From: Streptomyces sp. DSM 110735
GTDB taxonomy: Bacteria; Actinomycetota; Actinomycetes; Streptomycetales; Streptomycetaceae
Reading direction: 5' to 3'
Assembly: GCF_016482685.1 (NCBI RefSeq)
Contig: NZ_JACYHF010000004.1
Location: 124,001 to 188,000, forward strand
Length of the DNA stretch: 64,000 nucleotides
Below are positions 7,628-21,304 of the stretch, in pieces (within the stretch, counting starts at the first letter, position 1; the number at the start of each line of letters is the position of its first letter). Both the position numbers and the translations under genes were made by a program. The notes beneath the pieces are model-generated. The model was given only the letters and a program-made list of their open reading frames with translations. It searched no databases and was not told the origin of the DNA.

Positions 7628-8533
7628 ATGTCTAACAAGCAGGCCGGGCCGGTGGAGTCCGAGCGCGTCGCGCTCAAGGCCCGCAACGTGTCCTTCTCCT
7701 GGGCGGACACCCCGCTGCACTGGGTGCCCGGCGACCCGTTCACCACGCACACCATCAACGTGCTGCATCTGCTGCTGCCCGCGGGCGAGCGCTGGTTCGT
7801 GCACGTCTACAAGCAGGCGCTGCCGCTGATCGGGGACGAGCGGCTGCGCGAGGACGTCATCGGGTTCATCGGGCAGGAGGCGATGCACTCCCAGGCTCAT
7901 GACGAGGTGCTGCCGCATCTGCGCGAGCAGGGGCTCGACCCGACGCCGTACACCGCGCAGGTCGACTGGTTCTTCGAGAAGCTGCTCGGGGACCGCACCC
8001 TGCCGCCGGGCCGGGCGCGGCGCTGGTGGCTGCTTGAGCGGATCGCGCTGATCGCGGCGATCGAGCACTACACCGCGTTCCTCGGCGACTGGGTGCTCAA
8101 CGCCGCCGAGCTGGACCGCAAGGGCGCCGATCCGACCATGCTGGACCTGCTGCGCTGGCACGGCGCGGAGGAGGTCGAGCACCGCTCGGTCGCCTTCGAC
8201 CTCTTCGTGCACGTGGACGGCGACTACCGGCGCCGGGTGCGGACCTGGGCGCTGGCGTTCGGGGCGCTGATGTTCCTGTGGCAGCGCGGGGCGCGCTTCT
8301 TCATGGAGAACGACCCGACGCTGGTGGACGGCAAGGCGTCGTTCGCGGAGTTCTACCGCAGCGGTCGCCGGGGCACGCTGCCCGCGACGGGCGCCCTGCT
8401 GAAGTCCATCCCGCGCTACCTCAGCCGCGCCTACCACCCCTCCCAGGAAGCCTCCACCGCGCAGGCGGTCGCCTATCTGGCCACCTCCCCCGCCGCCCTG
8501 GCGGCCGAGCAGCACGAGAAGGAGGCGTCGTGA
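7628..8533 (+). CDS. predicted metal-dependent hydrolase, ferritin-like (PF10118 type)
   Basis: A 301-residue cytoplasmic protein. Di-iron-like motifs are visible: GQEAMHSQAHDE near residue 80, ERIALIAAIEHYTAF near 140, and WHGAEEVEHRSVAFD near 178, each supplying Glu and His ligands on helices. PF10118 proteins are annotated as metal-dependent hydrolases with uncertain substrates. The downstream reductase gene overlaps its stop (GTGA), so a coupled oxygenase plus electron-transfer pair is more likely than a simple hydrolase; this is inference. A TetR regulator follows the pair. The ATG start is supported by a -10 seven bases upstream. Confidence 0.85.
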   Translation: MSNKQAGPVESERVALKARNVSFSWADTPLHWVPGDPFTTHTINVLHLLLPAGERWFVHVYKQALPLIGDERLREDVIGFIGQEAMHSQAHDEVLPHLREQGLDPTPYTAQVDWFFEKLLGDRTLPPGRARRWWLLERIALIAAIEHYTAFLGDWVLNAAELDRKGADPTMLDLLRWHGAEEVEHRSVAFDLFVHVDGDYRRRVRTWALAFGALMFLWQRGARFFMENDPTLVDGKASFAEFYRSGRRGTLPATGALLKSIPRYLSRAYHPSQEASTAQAVAYLATSPAALAAEQHEKEAS

Positions 8534-9588
8534 CGCCGAAGCCCCGCACACTCCTGCTGCTCGCGGGCGGTGCCGCCGCGCTGCTGACCCGGCGGGCGCT
8601 GCGTCGCCGGGTGAAGAACTCCCCGCTGTGGCCACTGCCCGCGCTCGACCCGCCGATCTCGGGGCGTCCGCGCACGGGGGCGCTGCGGCTGCTGCTGACC
8701 GCGCGGGAGGAGGTCGCGGACGGTGTGGTGCGGCTGCGCCTGGAGGGCGACGGGCTGCCGGTCTGGGAGCCGGGCGCGCATCTGGACCTGGTGCTGCCCT
8801 CGGGTCTGGTGCGGCAGTACTCGCTGTGCGGCGACCCGGCGGACACGACCTCGTACGCGGTGGCCACGCGGCTGGTCGCGGACGGGCGGGGCGGCTCGCG
8901 CGAGGTGCACGAGCAGTTGGCGGAGGGGATGGAACTCCAGGTGCGCGGACCGCGCAACCGCTTCCCGCTGGTCGAGGCGCCCGCGTACGTCTTCGTGGCG
9001 GGCGGGATCGGCATCACCCCGGTGCTGCCGATGCTGCGGGCGCTGCCCGAGGGCGCCGAGTGGCGGCTGCTGTACTGCGGGCGGTCGCGGGACTCGATGC
9101 CGTTCCTCGCGGAGGTGGAGAAGCTGGCGGGCGACCGGCTGACCGTGGTCGCGGAGGACGAGGACGGACGCCCCGACCTCACCGCGCTGTTCGCGGACAC
9201 CGCGCCCGGCACCGCGGTCTACTGCTGTGGCCCGGAGGGGCTGATGGACGCGGTGGAGGAGCGGCTGCCGGAGGGCGCCACGCTGCACCTGGAGCGGTTC
9301 GCGCCGCGTACGACAGCCGGGGGCGACAGCACGTTCGAGGTCGAACTGCGGCGCAGCGGACGGACGGTGACCGTACCGGCGGACTCCACCGTGCTGGCGG
9401 CCGTACGGCGTGAGCTGCCGGACACCGTGTTCTCCTGCGAGCAGGGTTTCTGCGGGACCTGCCAGCAGCGGGTGCTGGAGGGCGAGGTGGACCACCGCGA
9501 CGAGCTGCTGACCGACGCGGAGCGCGGGGACTCGATGCTGATCTGTGTGTCGCGGTCCCGGGGTGAACGTCTGGTGCTCGACATGTGA
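8530..9588 (+). CDS. flavin/ferredoxin reductase with C-terminal [2Fe-2S] domain (class IA-like oxidoreductase)
   Basis: A 352-residue electron-transfer protein whose GTG overlaps the previous stop, showing translational coupling. Order: hydrophobic N-terminal stretch (TLLLLAGGAAALLTRRA), FAD-binding barrel with RQYSLCGDP near residue 97, NAD-binding domain with GGIGITPVLPMLRAL near 158 and YCCGPEGLMDAV near 233, then a plant-type ferredoxin domain with CEQGFCGTC near 302 and a fourth cysteine in MLICVSR near 338. It should pass electrons from NAD(P)H through flavin to the iron-sulfur cluster and on to a partner oxygenase, most simply the preceding di-iron-like protein. Confidence 0.9.
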   Translation: MTPKPRTLLLLAGGAAALLTRRALRRRVKNSPLWPLPALDPPISGRPRTGALRLLLTAREEVADGVVRLRLEGDGLPVWEPGAHLDLVLPSGLVRQYSLCGDPADTTSYAVATRLVADGRGGSREVHEQLAEGMELQVRGPRNRFPLVEAPAYVFVAGGIGITPVLPMLRALPEGAEWRLLYCGRSRDSMPFLAEVEKLAGDRLTVVAEDEDGRPDLTALFADTAPGTAVYCCGPEGLMDAVEERLPEGATLHLERFAPRTTAGGDSTFEVELRRSGRTVTVPADSTVLAAVRRELPDTVFSCEQGFCGTCQQRVLEGEVDHRDELLTDAERGDSMLICVSRSRGERLVLDM

Positions 9589-9608
9589 CGGAAGTGCGCG
9601 CCTCGATG

Positions 9609-9638
9609 CGGAACCGGATCGTCCAACTACCGGTTCCG
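9609..9638. promoter_or_regulatory. operator-like palindrome in front of the TetR gene
   Basis: CGGAACCGG and its perfect complement CCGGTTCCG are separated by 12 bases. A second overlapping element, CCGATCGG (9637-9644), follows. Position 18 bases before the TetR start suits autoregulation. Confidence 0.5.
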
Positions 9639-9655
9639 ATCGGTAAGGTGGGTGC

Positions 9656-10354
9656 ATGAGCACCGGGGTTCGCCGCAGGATGGGCGTCGAGGAGCGACGG
9701 CAACAGTTGATCAAGGTCGCGCTCGATCTGTTCAGCCGCCGTTCGCCCGACGAGGTCTCCATCGACGAGATAGCGTCGGCGGCGGGCATCTCCCGCCCGC
9801 TGGTCTACCACTACTTCCCCGGCAAACTCAGCCTGTACGAAGCCGCGTTGAAGCGTGCCTCGGAGGATCTGGCGGGGCGGTTCGTGGAGCCGCTGGAAGG
9901 TCCGCTGGGGCTGCGGCTGCTGCGGGTGATGCGGCGCTTCTTCGACTTCGTGGACGAGCACGGTCCCGGCTTCTCCGCGCTGATGCGCGGCGGTCCGGCG
10001 GTCGGTTCCTCGGCGACCAACGCCCTGATCGACTCGGTGCGCCAAGCCGCCTACGAGCAGATCCTCACCCACCTCGGCATCGAGGACGTGGAGGCTGCTC
10101 CCCCGCGCCTGGAGCTGGTGGTGCGCTCGTGGATCTCGCTGGCGGAGTCCACCGCGCTGATCTGGCTGGACGGTCGGCGGGTGCCGCGCGCCGAGCTGGA
10201 GGTCCAGCTCGTGGACGACTTCGGGGCGCTCGCCGCGGTGAGCGCGGCGCGGGACGCGGAGATGGCCGCGCTGGTGCGGTCCCTGGTCAAGGACGAACCG
10301 GCCGACGGTCCCTTCGCGGAACTCGCCGGCCGGCTCATCGCCCTGGCGTCCTGA
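9656..10354 (+). CDS. TetR-family transcriptional regulator
   Basis: A 232-residue repressor-type protein. The TetR helix-turn-helix covers residues about 15-60: RRQQLIKVALDLFSRRSPDE, then IDEIASAAGISRPLVYHYF, in which the recognition helix ends with the usual YHYF. The rest is the variable ligand-binding helical domain, so the ligand is unknown. It follows the hydrolase/reductase pair by 67 bases and has its own palindrome, so it probably represses itself and perhaps the pair. It is convergent with the pullulanase gene, only 13 bases apart. Confidence 0.92.
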   Translation: MSTGVRRRMGVEERRQQLIKVALDLFSRRSPDEVSIDEIASAAGISRPLVYHYFPGKLSLYEAALKRASEDLAGRFVEPLEGPLGLRLLRVMRRFFDFVDEHGPGFSALMRGGPAVGSSATNALIDSVRQAAYEQILTHLGIEDVEAAPPRLELVVRSWISLAESTALIWLDGRRVPRAELEVQLVDDFGALAAVSAARDAEMAALVRSLVKDEPADGPFAELAGRLIALAS

Positions 10355-10367
10355 ACGCCCCTGCCGT

Positions 10368-15764
<5,397 letters not shown>

Positions 15765-15853
15765 GGGCACAGACTCCTTGCGCTCACGGCTCGTTCGGGT
15801 CCGGCCCCTGGACACGGCTTCGTTGCCGGACGCCGCGCGACCGTACCGCCGCC

Positions 15854-15877
15854 GCAAGCCTTGCTGCAAGACTCTTG
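15854..15877. promoter_or_regulatory. MalR-type operator cluster upstream of the pullulanase gene
   Basis: Three overlapping palindromes: GCAAGCCTTGC (15854-15864), CTTGCTGCAAG (15860-15870) and CAAGACTCTTG (15867-15877). The same CTTG/CAAG arms occur before the amylase gene and between malE and malR, so MalR is the likely ligand-responsive repressor. Confidence 0.7.
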
Positions 15878-15915
15878 AAACCCGAAGAAAGAAATTTCAT
15901 CGCTGAACGACGGAC

Positions 15916-15942
15916 GAACCGCCCGTATACGACGGGCGGTTC
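15916..15942 (-). terminator. terminator of the alpha-amylase gene
   Basis: An 11-base perfect stem (GAACCGCCCGT and complement) around a 5-base loop, 40 bases past the amylase stop on the minus strand and upstream of the pullulanase operator. Confidence 0.75.
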
Positions 15943-15982
15943 ACCGGTGAAGCGTTCAACGGGCGTTTCGGGGAACCCGCGT

Positions 15983-17371
15983 TCAGCAGCTCGACTTGCC
16001 CGCGTACAGCGCGAGCGCGGTGTTGGCGCCGAGCGTGGCCGTGAACTGGCCGCTCGAATTCACCGTCACGCTCGTGTTGTTCTGCACGTTGCAGTACGTG
16101 CCCGCCGCGAGCGAGGTCTGGTAGGTGCGGGTCAGCGAGGAGGTCTCGTGGTTGATCGCCACGTAACCCTTGTTGCCGCGTCCGAAGGCGATGGCGTCGT
16201 TGCCGTTGTCCCACCAGTTGGAGACCGCCTGTCCGCGTGTGGCGTTGCGGAAGGCGACCATGGACTTGATCTCCGGCCAGGCGTGCTGGCACTTCCAGCC
16301 GTCCTGCCAACAGGCGTTGACCTTGCCGTTGTTGGGCGGTCCCGCGTCCACGTCGGACCACTCGTAACCGGAGTTGATGTCCGGCGCGCCGTAGGGGTAC
16401 GCCAGCATGAAGACGTTGGCCAGCGTGTAGTTGGCGCCGTCCTTGTAGTTGAGGGTGCTGCCGTTGCGCTCGGTGTCGTGGTTGTCGACGAAGACACCGG
16501 CGACCGAGCTGCTCATGTACCCCCAGCCCTCGCCGAAGTTCTTCAGATAGGCGAGGTTCTCGTTGTTGAACACCCGCTTCAGGTCGTAGGCGTAGCGGAA
16601 CTCCTGGACGTCGCCGTTGCCGGTGTACTCGGTGGGCTGGACCGCCTCGCCCGCGCCGTAGATGACCTCCTGCTTCCAGTACACGGACGGGTTGGTCAGG
16701 CGGGACTTGATGTTGGCCAGGTCGGCGGCGTCGATGTGCTTGGCCGCGTCGATGCGGAAGCCGTCGACGCCGAGGGAGAGCAGGTCGTTCATGTACCCGG
16801 CGATGGCCCCCCGGACGTACTCCTCGCCGGTGTCCAGGTCGGCCAGACCGACGAGTTCGCAGTGCTGGACGTTCCAGCGGTCCTGGTAGTTGCTGACCTG
16901 GGAGGTGCAGTCGTCGAAGTCCGGCGGGGAGTACAGACCCGGGTAGTTGTACTTCGTGTACGACGAGCCGCCGGTACCGGTGCCGCTGCCCGCCGACATG
17001 TGGTTGATCACGGTGTCGGTGACGACCTTGAGACCGGCCGAGTGACACGTGTCGACCATGTTCTTGAAGGCGGTGCGGTCGCCGAGCCGGCCCGCGATCT
17101 TGTAGGAGACGGGCTGGTAGGAGGTCCACCACTGCGAGCCCTGTATGTGCTCGGCGGGCGGGGAGACCTGGACGTAGCCGTATCCGGCGGGACCGAGGGT
17201 GGTGGTGCACTCGCGGGCGACCGAGGCGTAGTTCCACTCGAAGAGGACGGCGGTGACGTCCTTGGTGCCGGGCGGGGACGCCTGCGCGACAGTCGGGTAC
17301 ATGCCAACCGACATACCGAGCGACACCGCTGCCGCGAGGGCGAACGCCGTGGGGAGGGTTCTGCGTGCCAT
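15983..17371 (-). CDS. secreted alpha-amylase (GH13)
   Basis: A 462-residue extracellular endo-amylase. Signal peptide [20 protein letters not shown], with cleavage after VAQA near residue 31. The catalytic barrel follows: [10 protein letters not shown] (region I), [13 protein letters not shown] (nucleophile Asp), [10 protein letters not shown] (acid Glu) and [11 protein letters not shown] (region IV). It ends in a C-terminal beta domain ([11 protein letters not shown]) with no starch-binding CBM20, so it is the short type. ATG at 17371 is preferred over the earlier ATG at 17419 because GAAGGAA lies about 8 bases upstream and the signal peptide begins there. A perfect 20-base palindrome sits just upstream, so it is probably maltose-induced and MalR-repressed. 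Confidence 0.93.
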   Translation of the reverse strand: MARRTLPTAFALAAAVSLGMSVGMYPTVAQASPPGTKDVTAVLFEWNYASVARECTTTLGPAGYGYVQVSPPAEHIQGSQWWTSYQPVSYKIAGRLGDRTAFKNMVDTCHSAGLKVVTDTVINHMSAGSGTGTGGSSYTKYNYPGLYSPPDFDDCTSQVSNYQDRWNVQHCELVGLADLDTGEEYVRGAIAGYMNDLLSLGVDGFRIDAAKHIDAADLANIKSRLTNPSVYWKQEVIYGAGEAVQPTEYTGNGDVQEFRYAYDLKRVFNNENLAYLKNFGEGWGYMSSSVAGVFVDNHDTERNGSTLNYKDGANYTLANVFMLAYPYGAPDINSGYEWSDVDAGPPNNGKVNACWQDGWKCQHAWPEIKSMVAFRNATRGQAVSNWWDNGNDAIAFGRGNKGYVAINHETSSLTRTYQTSLAAGTYCNVQNNTSVTVNSSGQFTATLGANTALALYAGKSSC

Positions 17372-17407
17372 GTGGGGGTTCCTTCGTCGTTGAAGGCTTG
17401 AAGGCGC

Positions 17408-17427
17408 TTGCTGAAACATTTCAGCAA
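17408..17427. promoter_or_regulatory. MalR-type operator upstream of the amylase gene
   Basis: TTGCTGAAACATTTCAGCAA is a perfect 20-base palindrome 37-56 bases before the ATG, followed by a further CTTGC copy read as AACTTGCGG. The position overlaps the expected promoter. Confidence 0.75.
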
Positions 17428-17451
17428 ACTTGCGGTGACGCAGATGTTAAA

Positions 17452-17479
17452 GGCCCGCCGCCTGAAAAGGCAGCGGGCC
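17452..17479 (-). terminator. terminator of the aglA/mal operon
   Basis: A 12-base stem (GGCCCGCCGCCT against AGGCAGCGGGCC, one mismatch) with a GAAA loop on the plus strand. On the minus strand it is followed by TTTAA, 37 bases after the aglA stop. Confidence 0.75.
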
Positions 17480-17515
17480 GAGGGAAGTTGATGCAAGAAC
17501 TTTTCGTAAAGGCCG

Positions 17516-19198
17516 TCAGGCCGTGGTCCACCACACCGTGGTGTCCGCCGGGAGGGTCGTCTCCGTGCCGGTCGCCGTGACCTCGCCGCTGGTCAGCAGG
17601 ACGCGGCCGGGGGACGGGACGGTCACCGGGGTGGTCGTGGTGTTGGCGGCGCAGACGAACTCGCCGCGGCGGAAGGACAGGACGCCGTCGGGGGCGGGCA
17701 GCCACTCCAGCGACTCGCCCGCGCCGAGCGAGGGGTGCTCGCGGCGGGCGGCGAGGGCGGCGCGGTACAGCTCCAGGGTCGAGTGCGGGTCGCCGGTCTG
17801 CGCCTCCACGCTCAGCTCGCCCCAGTTCGCCGGCTGGGGCAGCCAGCTCCCTCCCGTGCCGAAGCCGTACGAGGAGCCCGTGCGGGTCCACGGGATCGGC
17901 ACCCGGCAGCCGTCGCGGAAGCCGTCCTGGCCCGCGCCGCGGAAGTAGGCGGGGTCCTGGCGCACCTCGTCGGGCAGGTCCACCACGTCGGGCAGACCCA
18001 GTTCCTCGCCCTGGTAGAGGTACGCCGAGCCGGGCAGCGCCAGCATCAGCAAGGTGGCGGCGCGGGCGCGGCGCAAGCCCAGTGCGCGGTCGCCCTCGGT
18101 GCGGATCTGGGTGCCGAGCCCGGGCGGGTTGGCGAAGCGGGTGGCGTGCCGGGTGACGTCGTGGTTGGAGAGCACCCAGGTGGCCGGGGCGCCGACCGGG
18201 CGCATCGCGTCCAGGGTGCGGTCGATGACCACGCGCAGCTCGTCGGCGTCCCAGTCGGTGCTCAGGTACTGGAAGTTGAACGCCTGGTGCAGCTCGTCGG
18301 GGCGGACGTAGTGCGCGGTGCGCTCGACGGTGGGCGTCCATGCCTCCGCGACGAAGATGCGGTCACCGGCGTATTCGTCGAGGACCGTGCGCCACTGGCG
18401 ATAGACCTCGTGCACGCCGTCCTGGTCGAAGAACGGCATCACGTCGTTGCCGAGCAGCTTGAGCTGGTCGTGGTCGCCGAGGTCCGGCAGACCTTCCGCC
18501 TTCACCAGACCGTGCGCCACGTCGATGCGGAAGCCGTCCACGCCCATGTCGAGCCAGAAGCGCAGGATGGAGCGGAACTCGTCCCCGACCGCCGGGTGTT
18601 CCCAGTTGAAGTCGGGCTGCTCGGGCGCGAAGAGGTGCAGATACCACTCCCCGGGCGTGCCGTCGGGCTCGGTGACCCGGGTCCAGGCGGGACCGCCGAA
18701 GATGGACTCCCAGTCGTTGGGCGGCAGTTCGCCGTTCTTCCCCTTGCCGGGGCGGAAGTGGTAGCGCTCGCGCAGCGGCGATCCCGGACCCTCCGCGAGC
18801 GCCCGCTTGAACCACTCGTGCTGGTCGGAGGAGTGGTTGGGCACGAGGTCCACGATGATGCGAAGACCAAGACCGTGCGCGTCGCGGATCAGCGCGTCGG
18901 CGTCCAGCAGGTTGCCGAACATCGGGTCCACGGCGCGGTAGTCGGCCACGTCGTAGCCCGCGTCCGCCTGCGGGGAGGCGTAGAACGGGCTGAGCCAGAC
19001 GGCGTCCACGCCGAGGTCGCGCAGATACGGGAGTCGGGCGCGTACGCCTTCCAGGTCGCCCATGCCGTCGCCGTTGCTGTCGGCGAAGCTGCGCGGATAG
19101 ACCTGGTAGATCACCGCGCCGCGCCACCAGTCGCGGTGCTGGGCGACGGTGGCGACGGCGGTTTCGTCGGCCGGGGCTGCGAGGTGCTGCTGGCTCAT
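17516..19198 (-). CDS. aglA: cytoplasmic alpha-glucosidase (GH13)
   Basis: A 560-residue intracellular enzyme without a signal peptide that hydrolyses imported maltose and maltodextrins from the non-reducing end. It has the oligo-1,6-glucosidase-type start VIYQVYPRSFADSNGDGMGD, then DLVPNHSSDQH, VDGFRIDVAHG (nucleophile Asp near 232), IFVAEAW (acid Glu near 285) and LSNHDVTRHA near 344. It lies 58 bases after malG on the same strand, and this gap has no operator or hairpin, so it is the last gene of a malEFG-aglA transcript. This is the arrangement known from S. coelicolor, where AglA completes the MalEFG uptake route. Confidence 0.93.
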   Translation of the reverse strand: MSQQHLAAPADETAVATVAQHRDWWRGAVIYQVYPRSFADSNGDGMGDLEGVRARLPYLRDLGVDAVWLSPFYASPQADAGYDVADYRAVDPMFGNLLDADALIRDAHGLGLRIIVDLVPNHSSDQHEWFKRALAEGPGSPLRERYHFRPGKGKNGELPPNDWESIFGGPAWTRVTEPDGTPGEWYLHLFAPEQPDFNWEHPAVGDEFRSILRFWLDMGVDGFRIDVAHGLVKAEGLPDLGDHDQLKLLGNDVMPFFDQDGVHEVYRQWRTVLDEYAGDRIFVAEAWTPTVERTAHYVRPDELHQAFNFQYLSTDWDADELRVVIDRTLDAMRPVGAPATWVLSNHDVTRHATRFANPPGLGTQIRTEGDRALGLRRARAATLLMLALPGSAYLYQGEELGLPDVVDLPDEVRQDPAYFRGAGQDGFRDGCRVPIPWTRTGSSYGFGTGGSWLPQPANWGELSVEAQTGDPHSTLELYRAALAARREHPSLGAGESLEWLPAPDGVLSFRRGEFVCAANTTTTPVTVPSPGRVLLTSGEVTATGTETTLPADTTVWWTTA

Positions 19199-19256
19199 GG
19201 CGTCCTTGGTGCGTGACGAGGTTCGGTTCGTAGGCGTGGGGTGCGGCGGGGCTGCC

Positions 19257-20165
19257 TCAGCCCTTGGTGCCGCCCGCGGTGAGGCCGGTGACCAGGTTCT
19301 TCTGCACGAGGTAGAAGAACACGGACACGGGTATCGCGATCAGCACCGCGGTGGCGGCCATGTAGTTCCACTGCGCGTCGTGCTCGCTGACGAAGGTCTG
19401 CAGACCCACGGCGAAGGTGTACTTGGAGTCGTCCAGCATGAAGGTCGTCGCGAAGGCGACCTCGCTGACCGCCGTGATGAAGTTGTAGAAGGCGGCGACG
19501 GCGAGCCCGGGGCGGGCCAGCGGCAGGATCAGCCGGAAGAAGGTGCCGAACGGGGTGAGCCCGTCCACCCGCCCCGCCTCGTCGATCTCGAAGGGGATGG
19601 TGTCGAAGTACCCCTTGAGCAGCCAGGCGCTGTACGGCACGGCGGTGGTGCAGTTGATGAGGATCAGCGCCCAGTAGGTGTCGATGAGACCCAGCTCGCC
19701 GAAGATGTCGTACATCGGCACGATCAGGATGGCGATCGGGAACGCCTGGGTGAGCAGCAGGACCCACATGAGCTGCTTGTAGCCGGGGAAACGCATCCGG
19801 GACACGGCGTAGCCGGTGGTGGCGGCGACGAAAACGCCGATGACGGTGGTGCCGAGCGCCACGATCAGCGTCGACTTGAACCAGTCGAAGAAGCCGCTGT
19901 GCTGGAGCACGTAGGCGTAGTTGGAGAAGTCCGCGGTGCTCAGGATCTTGCGGGGGTGGAGATAGGCGTCCTTGTCCGGGCCGAGGGACAGGAAGAACAG
20001 CCAGGCCACCGGGGCGAGCGCGATCAGGCTCGCGAGGATCAGCCCGGCGTGCAGCAGGGCGCTGCCGAGGGGCCCGCGCTCGCCGCGCCGGCGGACCGCG
20101 CGGGCGGCCGGGACGGCGGCGGGCGTGCTGTTCCCGGACTTCTCGACGAGGGTCGTGGTGCTCAT
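19257..20165 (-). CDS. malG: maltose/maltodextrin ABC transporter permease
   Basis: A 302-residue integral membrane permease with about six helices. The first is HAGLILASLIALAPVAWLFF, and the cytoplasmic EAA loop is visible near residue 210 (EIDEAGRVDGLTPFGTFFRL), which contacts the ATPase. ATG at 20165 is chosen because AGGAG lies about 8 bases upstream and because the longer frame would run into the end of malF. No ATP-binding gene is encoded here; in Streptomyces the shared ATPase MsiK is supplied from elsewhere. It pairs with MalF to form the channel. Confidence 0.95.
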   Translation of the reverse strand: MSTTTLVEKSGNSTPAAVPAARAVRRRGERGPLGSALLHAGLILASLIALAPVAWLFFLSLGPDKDAYLHPRKILSTADFSNYAYVLQHSGFFDWFKSTLIVALGTTVIGVFVAATTGYAVSRMRFPGYKQLMWVLLLTQAFPIAILIVPMYDIFGELGLIDTYWALILINCTTAVPYSAWLLKGYFDTIPFEIDEAGRVDGLTPFGTFFRLILPLARPGLAVAAFYNFITAVSEVAFATTFMLDDSKYTFAVGLQTFVSEHDAQWNYMAATAVLIAIPVSVFFYLVQKNLVTGLTAGGTKG

Positions 20166-20184
20166 GGCGGCGGCTCCTGCGGCG

Positions 20185-21189
20185 TCAGACGGCGAGCTGG
20201 TCATTGCGCTTCAGCCAGCGGAAGTAGAAGGAGGTGAAGACGGTGAGGATCGACAGCAGCAGCACGCCGTAGGCGGCGGACTGGGCGAAGTCGCGCGGCT
20301 GCTGTCCGAAGCCGAGCTGGTAGGCCCAGGTCACGAGGATCTGGGCGTCCGGCGCCGAGGTCTTGCCGAACAGCAGGAAGATGATCACGAACTGGTTGAA
20401 GGTCCAGATCACGCCGAGCAGGATCACGGTGGAGCTGACCGAGCGCAGTCCGGGCAGGGTGACGTGCCGGAAGCGCTGCCAGGCGGTCGCGCCGTCCATC
20501 TCGGCGGCTTCGTAGAGCGTGGAGTCGATGGACTGGAGCCCGCCGAGGAGCGAGATCATCATGAACGGCACACCGCACCAGGTGTTGACCATGATGGCGG
20601 CGAACCGCTGCCAGAAGGAGTCCTCCAGCCACTCGGGCTGGGGCAGATGGAGCGCGCCGAGCACCTGGTTGAGCACACCGCCGTCGGCGAGCATGATCCG
20701 CCAGGAGAAGACGGTGACGAAGGTCGGCACCGCCCAGGGCAGCACCAGGAGCACCCGGTAGAAGGTGCGTCCGCGCAGCTTCTGGTCGAGCATCATCGCG
20801 AGGCCGAGCCCGATGACGTAGTGCAGGGTCACACAGGCGACGGTCCACACGACGGTCCACAGGAAGTGCGACCAGAACCGGTCGTAGGCGGTCGGCCCGA
20901 ACAGGATGTCCTTGTAGTTGTCGAGCCCGATGAACTTGTACGTGGCGTCGATGTGGTTGACGCCGATCGTGCGCGCCGAGTTGAGGCTGTTGGCGTCGGT
21001 GAGGGTGAGGTAGACACCCCGCACCAGCGGGTAGCCCACCAGGACACCGAGGACGACGACGACCGGGGCGATCATCGCGTACGCGTACCAGTACCGCTGG
21101 TAGCCGTTCTTCAGGCGCTGCGCCAGCCCGGGACGGGGCGCGCGCTCACCTCGGCGTTCGCCGGTCGCGCGGTCGATGGCGACTGTCAT
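20185..21189 (-). CDS. malF: maltose/maltodextrin ABC transporter permease
   Basis: A 334-residue membrane permease, partner of MalG. The first transmembrane helix is at about residues 38-58 (YAMIAPVVVVLGVLVGYPL). A periplasmic-type loop with SLNSARTIGVNHIDATYKF follows, then five more helices. The EAA loop is near residue 225 (YEAAEMDGATAWQRFRHVTL). The gap to malG is 19 bases, so the two are co-transcribed. A large stem-loop separates it from malE. Confidence 0.95.
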   Translation of the reverse strand: MTVAIDRATGERRGERAPRPGLAQRLKNGYQRYWYAYAMIAPVVVVLGVLVGYPLVRGVYLTLTDANSLNSARTIGVNHIDATYKFIGLDNYKDILFGPTAYDRFWSHFLWTVVWTVACVTLHYVIGLGLAMMLDQKLRGRTFYRVLLVLPWAVPTFVTVFSWRIMLADGGVLNQVLGALHLPQPEWLEDSFWQRFAAIMVNTWCGVPFMMISLLGGLQSIDSTLYEAAEMDGATAWQRFRHVTLPGLRSVSSTVILLGVIWTFNQFVIIFLLFGKTSAPDAQILVTWAYQLGFGQQPRDFAQSAAYGVLLLSILTVFTSFYFRWLKRNDQLAV

Positions 21190-21246
21190 GGTTCGACACC
21201 TTCTGGAAAGTTCGGGTACGGGCCGGGACGCGCGGGGCGCCGTCCG

Positions 21247-21298
21247 GTGACCGCCGGACCCTCCCCATCCCCCACGGCGAGGAGGGTCCGGCGGTCAC
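21247..21298 (-). terminator. large malE-malF intercistronic stem-loop (attenuator or mRNA stabiliser)
   Basis: An 18-base perfect stem (left arm 21247-21264, right arm 21281-21298) around a 16-base loop begins 6 bases after the malE stop. It has no T tract on the minus strand. In binding-protein transport operons such structures protect the upstream message and reduce read-through, giving more binding protein than permease. Confidence 0.75.
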
Positions 21299-21304
21299 GC
21301 GGGC

